A DNA stretch of 64,000 nucleotides from an uncultured Eubacteriales bacterium (lineage in GTDB: Bacteria; Bacillota; Clostridia; Christensenellales; DTU072): contig CASFAV010000003.1 of the NCBI GenBank assembly GCA_949292905.1, forward strand, positions 96,050 to 160,049, given 5' to 3'. The notes under the pieces are model-generated. The model was given only the letters and a program-made list of their open reading frames with translations, was not told where the DNA came from and searched no databases. Of this stretch, positions 55,199-62,914 are shown piece by piece. Positions within the stretch are counted from its first letter, which is position 1; each line of letters opens with the position of its first letter. Made by a program: the position numbers and the translations under genes.

Positions 55199-56052
55199 AA
55201 AAGACGACAGCGATCTTCAAAGCGGGCATTGTCCTGCTCGTAATAGCCGCAATAATCGTTATAGTGTACGGTTCGGTAGCTATAGCTACATTTTCTCGCG
55301 CGGACGTAGACGTCTATGACGGCGGCAAGCCCGCCGCTTCGCCCGTGGAGATAATTTACAACTCGTTGATGTACACGGACGGGAGTTACCGGTACGGCAT
55401 ACAGATCTACGTCGACGCGGACACTCTTACGGCGAGGGTAAGCTCAGCCGTGGCTGAAGAGCAGATAAGAGGAGCCGTTTCCGATAGGCTCAAAGCGATT
55501 TACGACCGCTTCACCGAGGCGGGCATGCGCGTCGAGTATGACGAGGAAGGATTTTTCGTAAACGCCGTGCTTGCGGAATACTCCGGCGCGGAGGAAATGT
55601 CGATAGCCAACGGCGAAACGGGCTACGACGTCGGAACGTCGTCGGGAAAAACGTATAACGGATTTTTCTTTTCCGATTACGTGGTGAGCTATCGGACGGC
55701 ATTCGCCGACGCCGAGGCGGACAATTATCTGAATTACGCTTACGGCGAACTGACTGCGGACGGCTTGATCGCGCCTTCGGATACCGATCTCGTATTCAAT
55801 TACGGCACGGCGTATTCGACCAAGCTCATCGAGTCGGACGCCGATTACGTGTATTTGTTCAAGTCGCCCGACGGCAAACAGAGCTACGTGCACGAATTCA
55901 GGATGTCCCCGGACGAGCGCGGAAGGGAGATCACCCTCGTACAGCATACGCCCAATACCGCGAGCTGGTACCTTATCGTCATTACGGCGGCGCTTATCGT
56001 GACCGGCGTAACGTTCACGGTTATCGGAGTGCGCCGTTCACGAGAGAACTGA
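55195..56052 (+). CDS. Membrane protein with extracytoplasmic domain and two end helices, unknown function
   Basis: The 285-residue protein has a helix near the N-terminus ('AGIVLLVIAAIIVIVYGSVA', 10-29), a soluble domain of about 220 residues and a C-terminal helix ('YLIVITAALIVTGVTFTVIG') with a basic RRSREN tail. Both ends are probably cytoplasmic and the domain outside. No family is recognised. It overlaps pepF by 4 nt and ends 41 nt before dnaB. Confidence 0.78.
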   Translation: MKKTTAIFKAGIVLLVIAAIIVIVYGSVAIATFSRADVDVYDGGKPAASPVEIIYNSLMYTDGSYRYGIQIYVDADTLTARVSSAVAEEQIRGAVSDRLKAIYDRFTEAGMRVEYDEEGFFVNAVLAEYSGAEEMSIANGETGYDVGTSSGKTYNGFFFSDYVVSYRTAFADAEADNYLNYAYGELTADGLIAPSDTDLVFNYGTAYSTKLIESDADYVYLFKSPDGKQSYVHEFRMSPDERGREITLVQHTPNTASWYLIVITAALIVTGVTFTVIGVRRSREN

Positions 56053-56093
56053 ACGCCGCGACGAATCGCAATTTTTACTACGGAGAAACTTCT

Positions 56094-57515
56094 ATGAGCG
56101 AAAAAGAGATCAACGAATCCAAACAGGGTTACAGACAATATCCCAACAATTTCGGAGCGGAGCAGTATGTGCTGTGCTGTATGCTGATAGACGGCGAAGT
56201 GCTCGCGGACGTCGCGCCTACGATAAATTCCGATTATTTCTATAATCCGAGGCACAAGACCATTTTCGAAGCGGCGCAGTCGCTTTTCAACAGGGGCGTT
56301 TCGGTCAACGTCATAACGGTCAATGACGTTCTTACCAAGACCAATAAGACGGATATAGATATGTTGGGGTATCTTACCGATCTTACGCAGATAACTCCGA
56401 GCGCCGTCAATTACCGCGATCATCTCGATATCCTGCGCCGCGACATGATAATGCGCAGGCTCATCGCGATAAGCAAGGAAATAGCCGAGGACGCATACAC
56501 TTCGCAGGACGCGGACAAATCGGTCAATAACGCCGAACGCCTGGTCTACGGTATCAATCTCGCCGCGACCGCGAGCGGACTCGAGCACATCGAGGCGCCG
56601 AGCTCGCGTTTTCTGAGAAGGCTGGAGCAGATGGCTGTCAATCCTGCGGCGAGCAGAGGGCTCAAAACGCATTTCCCTATCTTCGACAAGATCACGAACG
56701 GACTTCAGCCCTCGAGTCTTATAATACTCGCCGCGCGCCCGTCCGTGGGTAAGACTTCGTTTGCGTTGAACATTATTTCCAATATAATCAAAGAACACGA
56801 GGACGCCGTCGTGGCGATGTTCTCTCTCGAAATGTCCGCGGAACAGCTTGTGCAGAGAGTGCTTGCCACGAATACCGGAGTGGACATGGGCAAACTGAGC
56901 AGCGCGCGCCTCAGCGAAAGCGATCAATCGGAACTCTGGAGCGCACACGTGGAAGCTTCGAATTGCAGGATATATTTCGATTCCACTTCGATGCAGACTC
57001 CCGGAAACATCGCGAGTAAGTGCAGACGTCTTAAATCCATGACAGCAGACAAGCGTCTCGACCTCGTAATAGTGGACTATCTCCAGTTAATGGCGAACGA
57101 TAAGGACAAGATACGTTCGTCCTCGAGCAGGCAGACCGACGTTTCGGACATCAGCCGTATGATGAAGATAATGGCGATGGAATTGCAGTGTCCGGTGATA
57201 GCTCTGTCGCAGATGTCGAGAAGCATCGAAGGGCGCGACGACAAGCAACCCAGGCTTTCCGACCTGCGCGAATCCGGAGCTATAGAGCAGGACGCCGACA
57301 TGGTCATGTTCCTTTCGAGGGAGAACGAGGAGGAAAAGACCAAAGAGGCGTGCAATATCATACTCGATATAGCCAAGCACCGTAACGGCGAGCTTGCGCA
57401 GATAAGATACGTGTGGGAAGGGCGTCACGTGCGCTTCACGGAGTCTTCCGATCAGACCATTTATACCTTCCCGAAAACCGCAAGCAAGAAAAAAGCGCAG
57501 TCTTCCGAGGATTGA
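56094..57515 (+). CDS. dnaB: Replicative DNA helicase DnaB
   Basis: The hexameric 5'-3' fork helicase. The 473-residue product has the N-terminal domain ('GAEQYVLCCMLIDGEVL', about 20-36) and a RecA-like core with Walker A 'ARPSVGKTSFALNI' (about 215-228). 'MFSLEMSAEQLVQRVLA', Walker B 'LDLVIVDYLQLM' and 'PVIALSQMSRSIEGRDDKQP' follow. A ggagaaa site lies 7 nt before the ATG. Unlike many Firmicutes, it is not next to rplI. Confidence 0.97.
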   Translation: MSEKEINESKQGYRQYPNNFGAEQYVLCCMLIDGEVLADVAPTINSDYFYNPRHKTIFEAAQSLFNRGVSVNVITVNDVLTKTNKTDIDMLGYLTDLTQITPSAVNYRDHLDILRRDMIMRRLIAISKEIAEDAYTSQDADKSVNNAERLVYGINLAATASGLEHIEAPSSRFLRRLEQMAVNPAASRGLKTHFPIFDKITNGLQPSSLIILAARPSVGKTSFALNIISNIIKEHEDAVVAMFSLEMSAEQLVQRVLATNTGVDMGKLSSARLSESDQSELWSAHVEASNCRIYFDSTSMQTPGNIASKCRRLKSMTADKRLDLVIVDYLQLMANDKDKIRSSSSRQTDVSDISRMMKIMAMELQCPVIALSQMSRSIEGRDDKQPRLSDLRESGAIEQDADMVMFLSRENEEEKTKEACNIILDIAKHRNGELAQIRYVWEGRHVRFTESSDQTIYTFPKTASKKKAQSSED

Positions 57516-57550
57516 AGCCGTCAGTAGCGGTAAGTTTATAAGGAATAACG

Positions 57551-57590
57551 AAGCCCGTACCCGATATAATATGGTATGGGCTTTTCTGTT
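57551..57590 (+). terminator. dnaB terminator
   Basis: The stem agcccgtacc/ggtatgggct (one G-U pair), with an 11-nt loop, is followed by tttctgtt. ATG codons at 57571 and 57576 fall inside this hairpin, which argues against them as starts of the next gene. Confidence 0.7.
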
Positions 57591-57605
57591 GCGGTCAAAG
57601 AAATA

Positions 57606-57821
57606 ATGCTGGATAAGATAACTTTCAGCGCGGGCGAAAAGGTATTCATCGAAGGTCACCGCGGCATATCGTCGTACTCTCCGGAAGAAACGGTGGTGCG
57701 TATAACGGGCGGCACCGTCACGATTAGAGGCGAAGCGCTCGAGATATGCGAGATGAACGCGGACGAGCTGCTCGTCACGGGCAGAATAAGCGGCGTGGAA
57801 AGGAGAAAGAAGGGTGAATAG
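57606..57821 (+). CDS. yqfC: YqfC/YabP-family sporulation protein
   Basis: A 71-residue member of the YabP/YqfC family, made in the mother cell in sporulating Firmicutes. 'EGHRGISSYSPEETVVRITG' (about 16-35) and 'TIRGEALEICEMNADELLVTG', here about 38-58, are characteristic, as is 'GRISGVE'. The ATG at 57606 is preferred over 57576, which sits in the dnaB terminator; the ribosome site is weak (aaagaa). It overlaps yqfD by 8 nt, the standard yqfCD pairing. Confidence 0.85.
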   Translation: MLDKITFSAGEKVFIEGHRGISSYSPEETVVRITGGTVTIRGEALEICEMNADELLVTGRISGVERRKKGE

Positions 57822-58788
57822 AAAGGAAAAACCGTTCTTAAATCTGCTTGGCTCCGAGGGAAAGCCGGGAATTTTCGCCGGAAAAGCGGAAATTTACGTT
57901 GAAGGCTCGCCCGCATACGCGTTGAACCTTCTTACCTGCGGCGGTATTAAGGTGCGCGATGTAGGGATAGACGGCGACAAGATGCGCTTATCTATTACGG
58001 AAGCAGAGCTTCCGCTCGCGGAAAAGATCCTCGGCGAAAACGACAGAACGTATCGCGTCGTGAAAGCGGGCGGGATCAGACGCCGATTCCCTGAATTCCT
58101 GAAGCGCTACGCGCTCATAGCGGGGATATTGATATCGTGCGCTTTCACCTGCGTTTACGGCACGCTCGTCGCCGAAGTTGAGATACGCGGGAACGCTCTC
58201 GTGTCGGAGGAGGTCATAGCGGCGGCGGTGTCCGAGTACGTCGAAACGCCGAGTTTGTTTGCGTATCCCGACCTCGAAAGTATAGAAAAAGCGGTGTTGC
58301 GATGCGACGGAGTGGCGTACGCCAAAGTAACGCGGGAAGGCAAACGTATAATTGTAGAAGTTGTTGAAGAGCTTCCCGAAACAGAAGTAACGGATACCCA
58401 AAGTCCTGTACCTCTGCTTGCTCGCGAAAGCGGAGTAATTACGCGCATAGTGACGTTGAGAGGGAGCGCGGTGGTGGAATGCGGAGACTCCGTAAAGGCG
58501 GGCGACGTTATGATAGCGCCGTACGTTTCGGCGGGCGAGAACGAGCCCGTGCCCGTGCGCGCAATGGGAATAGTGGAGGCTAAAGTCACCCGCTCCGAAC
58601 AGATCGAATACGCCGACGAAGAGGCGTTTACGGAGCGCGCCGCCGCCGACATCGAAGCGCGTAAAGAGGAATTCTGCGCGTCGCTTGCGGAGTACGAAAT
58701 CTTCGTCGGTTCGTCATTTAACGTGAAAAAGCTGGACAAAAGTATTACGGTAAGTATATACTATGAAGTAATAACGCGCATTTCATAA
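57814..58788 (+). CDS. yqfD: Sporulation protein YqfD
   Basis: YqfD is a single-pass membrane protein needed for efficient sporulation. The 324-residue product has an N-terminal cytoplasmic part and a helix near 94-113 ('YALIAGILISCAFTCVYGTL'). A POTRA-like extracytoplasmic region follows ('VAEVEIRGNALVSEEVI', 'AYAKVTREGKRIIVEVVEEL', here about 168-187), then 'SGVITRIVTLRGSAVVECGD'. The start is GTG 57814, 4 nt after AGGAGAAAG. The usual next gene phoH is missing. Confidence 0.9.
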   Translation: MNRKEKPFLNLLGSEGKPGIFAGKAEIYVEGSPAYALNLLTCGGIKVRDVGIDGDKMRLSITEAELPLAEKILGENDRTYRVVKAGGIRRRFPEFLKRYALIAGILISCAFTCVYGTLVAEVEIRGNALVSEEVIAAAVSEYVETPSLFAYPDLESIEKAVLRCDGVAYAKVTREGKRIIVEVVEELPETEVTDTQSPVPLLARESGVITRIVTLRGSAVVECGDSVKAGDVMIAPYVSAGENEPVPVRAMGIVEAKVTRSEQIEYADEEAFTERAAADIEARKEEFCASLAEYEIFVGSSFNVKKLDKSITVSIYYEVITRIS

Positions 58789-58798
58789 TGTGCGACCG

Positions 58799-58814
58799 AG
58801 CGGGCGCGCCCGCT
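58799..58814 (+). repeat. 16-bp perfect palindrome between yqfD and the HD gene
   Basis: The palindrome agcgggcgcgcccgct lies 24 bp before the ATG at 58839. It could attenuate or process the operon transcript. Confidence 0.5.
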
Positions 58815-58838
58815 TACATACATACGAAGGGATTAAAT

Positions 58839-60326
58839 ATGGCTAACAACAAGATCCGCAAAAACAGACCTTCTTCGTTCATCGGCCTTACCGACGGCAA
58901 AGTAAGACTGATAGCCGTTCAGGTACTGTTTATGATAGGAGTTTCGCTCATACTCGCCATGCTCGTGCGCCTCGTTTCTCTCGATAACGTGAGCGGCGCT
59001 GAGGATATATTCAACGGCAGAGTATGGTTGCAGATACTTATCCTCACGGTCATAATGGCGATCATTATGTCCACGCTTTTACTCTATGCGTACTACGTAA
59101 GGAAGGACGCCGACGACTCCAAGCACAAGCTCCTTCCCGTGCTCGCGACTTCGGTCACGCTGACTTTTGCGCTCGCGCTCGTTTTCGGCAGGCTCATTTC
59201 TTTGTACGCCGCTCCGCTCACGCTGTGCTCGCTGCTCGTCGCGGCGCTCATCGACAAGCGCGTCGGCGTCGTGACCAATATACTTATTTCGCAAGCGTTC
59301 TATCTCACCTACGTTTTCGTGTTCGGCAGCGCGAAAGTGGTGGAGAGCGCCGCGGCGCTCATCACTTCGATGGTGGCGTCCATCTTCCTCATCGTTTTCA
59401 TAGACAAAGCCAATAACCGCCTTAAATTCACGTTGACGGGTTTCGTCGTGGGTATCTGCACGGCCGTGCTCCCCATACTCATCAACCTCGTCATCGACGC
59501 TTCCGACGCCGCCGTGGTATTGATGAGCGGGCTCTGGAGCTTCGTTTCGGTGGTGCTGTCGATAGGTCTGTTCATGATAATCCTGCCCGTTATGGAGTTC
59601 CTTTTCAGGCTCGATACCGGTTTTCGTCTCGCGGAATTGTGTTCGCTCGACAACCCTCTGCTCAAAAGACTCGCGCAGGAAGCTCCGGGAACGTTCAATC
59701 ACAGCATGGTAGTAGGCAATCTCGCCGAGCTATGCGCCGACGCGATAGGTGAGAACAGTCAGCTCGCCAAAGTCTGCGCATATTATCACGACGTGGGCAA
59801 GACCAAAAATCCGCAGTATTTCATAGAGAACCAGAAAGGTTATAATCCTCACGACGACGTCATACCCGAGGTGAGCGTTTCGATGATAGTCAGTCACGTT
59901 ACCGAAGGAAGCGCGATGCTGCGTAAAGAAAGACTGCCCGACATCGTCGCCGACGTGGCTTTGCAGCACCACGGCACGACGCCCGTGAATTATTTCCTCT
60001 ATAAAGCGCAGAATTTCACCGAGGACGATCTCGACAAGGCGGAATTCAGCTATCCCGGACCCAAACCGCAGACGAAAATAGCGGCGATAATCATGATAGC
60101 GGACACCGCGGAAGCGGCGAGCCGCGCCGTGTCGGGACTCAAGACGCCCGAAAGCTACCGCGCTTTCGTGCACAACATCATCAAACAGAAAGCCGATTCA
60201 GATCAGTTCAGCGAATGTGCGATCACTTATAAAGACCTGCAGATAATCGAAGATACGCTCGCAACCGCGATCCCGTCCATTTATCACGGCAGGATAGAGT
60301 ACAACAATAACAGAAAAGACAAATGA
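58839..60326 (+). CDS. PgpH/YqfF-type 7TM-HD phosphohydrolase lacking the large ectodomain
   Basis: YqfF/PgpH proteins degrade cyclic-di-AMP with a cytoplasmic HD domain behind a seven-helix membrane part. The 495-residue product has a first helix at about 19-42, then only a short loop ('SLDNVSGAEDIFNGR') where full-length members carry a 7TMR-HDED ectodomain of about 200 residues. Six further helices and the HD domain follow ('GTFNHSMVVGNLAEL', 'AYYHDVGKTKNPQYF', 'HVTEGSAML', 'QHHGTTPVNYF'). Metal-binding His and Asp are all present. The ATG at 58839 has a gaaggg site; the upstream ATG at 58788 does not. Confidence 0.9.
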   Translation: MANNKIRKNRPSSFIGLTDGKVRLIAVQVLFMIGVSLILAMLVRLVSLDNVSGAEDIFNGRVWLQILILTVIMAIIMSTLLLYAYYVRKDADDSKHKLLPVLATSVTLTFALALVFGRLISLYAAPLTLCSLLVAALIDKRVGVVTNILISQAFYLTYVFVFGSAKVVESAAALITSMVASIFLIVFIDKANNRLKFTLTGFVVGICTAVLPILINLVIDASDAAVVLMSGLWSFVSVVLSIGLFMIILPVMEFLFRLDTGFRLAELCSLDNPLLKRLAQEAPGTFNHSMVVGNLAELCADAIGENSQLAKVCAYYHDVGKTKNPQYFIENQKGYNPHDDVIPEVSVSMIVSHVTEGSAMLRKERLPDIVADVALQHHGTTPVNYFLYKAQNFTEDDLDKAEFSYPGPKPQTKIAAIIMIADTAEAASRAVSGLKTPESYRAFVHNIIKQKADSDQFSECAITYKDLQIIEDTLATAIPSIYHGRIEYNNNRKDK

Positions 60327-60330
60327 CTTA

Positions 60331-60351
60331 CCGTTTCCGCGAAGAAACGGA
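60331..60351 (+). other. Small stem-loop before ybeY-era
   Basis: The pair ccgtttc/gaaacgg with a 7-nt loop has no T-run. It may be a processing site. Confidence 0.35.
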
Positions 60352-60388
60352 TAAGCGCCGTTAAGGCGAAAAACCGATCGGATAATAT

Positions 60389-61834
60389 ATGATAAACGTT
60401 TACGACGCCGGTAAACTCGGCAACATAGTAACTAAAGCGGTAAACGGCGTTTTACGCCGTTTCGGTATAGAAGCGGACGCTATAGAAGTCGAGATAGGCT
60501 TCATCGACGCGGAGCGCATGCGCTCGACGAATGCGGAAGCGCGCGGAGCGGACTCCGTTACCGACGTACTGAGCTTTCCCGCGCTCGAAGTAAAACTTCC
60601 TTTCGACGCCGGAGATTATCCCGACGATCGCGATCCCGAAACGGGAGCGGTCATGCTCGGCGAGATATATATTTGCCCCGAACGCGCGTTCGCGCAAGCC
60701 GCCGAGTACGGACATTCGCTTTCCCGCGAAGCGGCGTTTTTGAGCGTCCACGGCATGCTTCATCTGCTCGGTTTCGATCACGAGGACGAGGCGGAACGCG
60801 AAGAAATGGAAAAATTACAGGACGAAATACTCGATTCCGAAGGCATTTCTCGCGACTATGAGGACGGGCTCACGGCGGAAGACGCTTTTTGCGACGAAGA
60901 AGCGGACGACGCGGAAGATGAGGACGACGGGGAGATCGCGGAGCGTTCGGGCGTAGCTGTAATACTGGGCAGACCGAACGCCGGCAAATCCACTCTTATC
61001 AACGCCATAGTGGGCGAAAAGGTGGCTATAGTGAGCTGGAAGCCGCAGACGACGCGCAACCGTATAATAGGGGTGTATAACGCGCCCGGACTTCAGATCG
61101 CGTTCGCGGACACGCCCGGTATCCATAAACCCAAGAACAAGCTCGGAGATTTCATGATGCGCTCCGTCAAGAACGCCATGGAAGGCGTGGACGCGGCGAT
61201 ATACGTTGTGGATTCGGAGAAAGGCTTTGACGAGGAGGACTCGTCGCGCATCACCGCGCTCGTGCGCGGCGGGAACAACACCGTGGTGGCGGTCAACAAA
61301 GTCGACGGGACGAGCAAGGAGAAAGTGGCGGAGATACTGAGCAAGCTCAACGTTATAGACGGGATCAAAGCCGTCGTGCCGATATCCGCGCTCAAAGGCA
61401 AAAACGTGGACGTCCTTATAGAAGAAACGGCGAAATTCATGCCGTACGGTCCCAAACTTTACCCCGACGATCAGTACACCGACAGAAATATGCGTTTCAT
61501 GACCTCCGAGATCGTGCGCGAAAAGGCGTTAAGGCTTCTCGACAAGGAAATACCTTACGGTATCGCCGTATCCGTCAATAAGTACGAGTACCGCGACAAC
61601 GGCATACTGGACATCGACGCCGACGTCATAGTGCAGAAAGCGACTCACAAGCCCATAGTTCTCGGTAAAGGCGGCGCCATGATCAAGAGGATAGCGGAAT
61701 ACGCCCGCGAGGATCTCGAGAAAATGACGGGTTCGAAAATTTATCTTACGCTCTGGGTGCGGGTGAAAGAGGACTGGCGCGACGATACCGTGCTTCTCAA
61801 CAACCTCGGATACGATCCGAAGAAGGATTCGTGA
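60389..61834 (+). CDS. Fused endoribonuclease YbeY - GTPase Era
   Basis: One uninterrupted 481-residue frame joins two ribosome-maturation factors. Residues 1-150 are YbeY, a zinc RNase of 16S rRNA maturation and quality control, with 'SVHGMLHLLGFDHED' (H121, H125, H131) and 'DVLSFP'. Residues about 150-186 are a highly acidic linker (Glu/Asp-rich). Residues 187-481 are Era: P-loop 'GRPNAGKST' (194-202), 'PQTTRNRI', 'DTPGIH', 'NKVD', 'SALKG', and a KH domain ('KATHKPIVLGKGGAMIKRI'), which binds the 3' end of 16S rRNA. There is no start codon in the linker, so Era is made only as the fusion. No strong ribosome site precedes the ATG. yqzL and recO follow. Confidence 0.95.
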   Translation: MINVYDAGKLGNIVTKAVNGVLRRFGIEADAIEVEIGFIDAERMRSTNAEARGADSVTDVLSFPALEVKLPFDAGDYPDDRDPETGAVMLGEIYICPERAFAQAAEYGHSLSREAAFLSVHGMLHLLGFDHEDEAEREEMEKLQDEILDSEGISRDYEDGLTAEDAFCDEEADDAEDEDDGEIAERSGVAVILGRPNAGKSTLINAIVGEKVAIVSWKPQTTRNRIIGVYNAPGLQIAFADTPGIHKPKNKLGDFMMRSVKNAMEGVDAAIYVVDSEKGFDEEDSSRITALVRGGNNTVVAVNKVDGTSKEKVAEILSKLNVIDGIKAVVPISALKGKNVDVLIEETAKFMPYGPKLYPDDQYTDRNMRFMTSEIVREKALRLLDKEIPYGIAVSVNKYEYRDNGILDIDADVIVQKATHKPIVLGKGGAMIKRIAEYAREDLEKMTGSKIYLTLWVRVKEDWRDDTVLLNNLGYDPKKDS

Positions 61835-61879
61835 GCTTTTCGTTCGCATAATCCTCCGTTTCGCGGACATACTTAAAGT

Positions 61880-62026
61880 ATGGAAAAAGACATGAGGACA
61901 GGCGAACACGTTGAGGAGCTTTTGCACGCCGCGTTCCGCTCCAGCGGCGACATAGGATATTACATGCTCTACTCCGCGCTGAAGCGCAAGAGGGGAGGGA
62001 AAACCACCGATGGAGATCAAGACTAA
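61880..62026 (+). CDS. yqzL: YqzL-like small protein (48 aa)
   Basis: A 48-codon frame between era and recO, the fixed position of yqzL in Firmicutes. The product contains 'HAAFRSSGDIGYYMLYSALK', which matches the 'F..tG.I..YLLYke' pattern of YqzL, and ends basic. An alternative ATG lies four codons in. It overlaps recO by 17 nt. The function is unknown in the family. Confidence 0.72.
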   Translation: MEKDMRTGEHVEELLHAAFRSSGDIGYYMLYSALKRKRGGKTTDGDQD

Positions 62027-62669
62027 AGCGCTTTGCGTTACGGCGACGGACTACGGCGAGAAGGACAGATTGCTCGTTCTCGTAACTCCGGAATACGGCA
62101 AGATCGTCGCCCGTATAAGGTCTGTCAGGACCCCGAACTCAAAATTGAAAGTCTGCGCTTCGCCCCTTTGTTTCGGCGAGTACATATTGAATTTCAAGGC
62201 GGGGCACTATACCGTGATAGGAGCTTCGCCCGAAAATAATTTTTTCGGTTGCTGGTCCGACGTGGATAAAAACTGCGCCGCAGGAACGGTGACGGAAGCC
62301 CTGGATAAATTTACCGAAAACGGCGTGAGCGCCGCCGGAGAACTCGCGCTCGCGCTCGAAGCTTTGTACCATATCGATTGCGGCGACGGCTATCCCTATG
62401 TGTATAGCGCCGCTTTTTTGCTCAAACTCATGCCGCATTTAGGGATCGACGTCGGAGAATACTCCGCGCTTCCGCGTGACGTAAGCGCCGCTTTCGGCGC
62501 GCTTGCCGAGGCGCCTTTCGACGAACTCGATTCGCTGGAGCTCACGCTCGTTTCGCTTATCCGCGCGCTCACCCGTATCGGACTTATTTATCAGGAGCGC
62601 ACGGGAGAGAAGCTCCGCGCTCTCGCCTCGGCTCTCAAACTGGCGGGAGAAGGGGATATCGACGGCTGA
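62010..62669 (+). CDS. recO: DNA repair protein RecO
   Basis: RecO anneals SSB-coated DNA and loads RecA with RecR. The 219-residue product has the OB-fold N-terminus ('KALCVTATDYGEKDRLLVLV', 5-24, then 'YGKIVARIRSVRTPNSKLK', 29-47) and a helical C-terminal domain. It is shorter than the usual 240-250 residues, and the C-terminal zinc Cys set is not seen. GGGAGGG lies 10 nt before the ATG. Confidence 0.92.
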   Translation: MEIKTKALCVTATDYGEKDRLLVLVTPEYGKIVARIRSVRTPNSKLKVCASPLCFGEYILNFKAGHYTVIGASPENNFFGCWSDVDKNCAAGTVTEALDKFTENGVSAAGELALALEALYHIDCGDGYPYVYSAAFLLKLMPHLGIDVGEYSALPRDVSAAFGALAEAPFDELDSLELTLVSLIRALTRIGLIYQERTGEKLRALASALKLAGEGDIDG

Positions 62670-62838
62670 CGGCGGAGAAAATTCCCGACGGTAAAATTTT
62701 TGAAAATAATTGACGTAAATCCCGTTTTTCTTACGTTTCGTTTTCGTGACCGCGCAGGATAACACTATCAATATGTACCGCCGCGCATATCCGTGCGGAA
62801 TGTGCGCGCGAAAATTTATTATTAATACCGGAAATTAC

Positions 62839-62867
62839 TTGATTAGCGGCTCTTTTTCGGATATAAT
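62839..62867 (+). promoter_or_regulatory. ppdK promoter with flanking inverted repeat
   Basis: TTGATT (62839-62844), a 17-nt spacer and TATAAT (62862-62867). The 7-bp arms TTAGCGG (62843-62849) and CCGCTAA (62873-62879) bracket the -10, a layout expected for an operator. The leader is about 40 nt, with an aggaga ribosome site before the ATG at 62915. Confidence 0.7.
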
Positions 62868-62914
62868 ATTAACCGCTAAACAATACAATAATAAGTTTCA
62901 CAGGAGATTACTTT

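Noticed and set aside
60830..60960. Possibility that YbeY and Era are two genes joined by a frameshift
   Set aside because: The linker is in one clean frame, keeps a biased acidic composition and contains no start codon or ribosome site for a separate Era.
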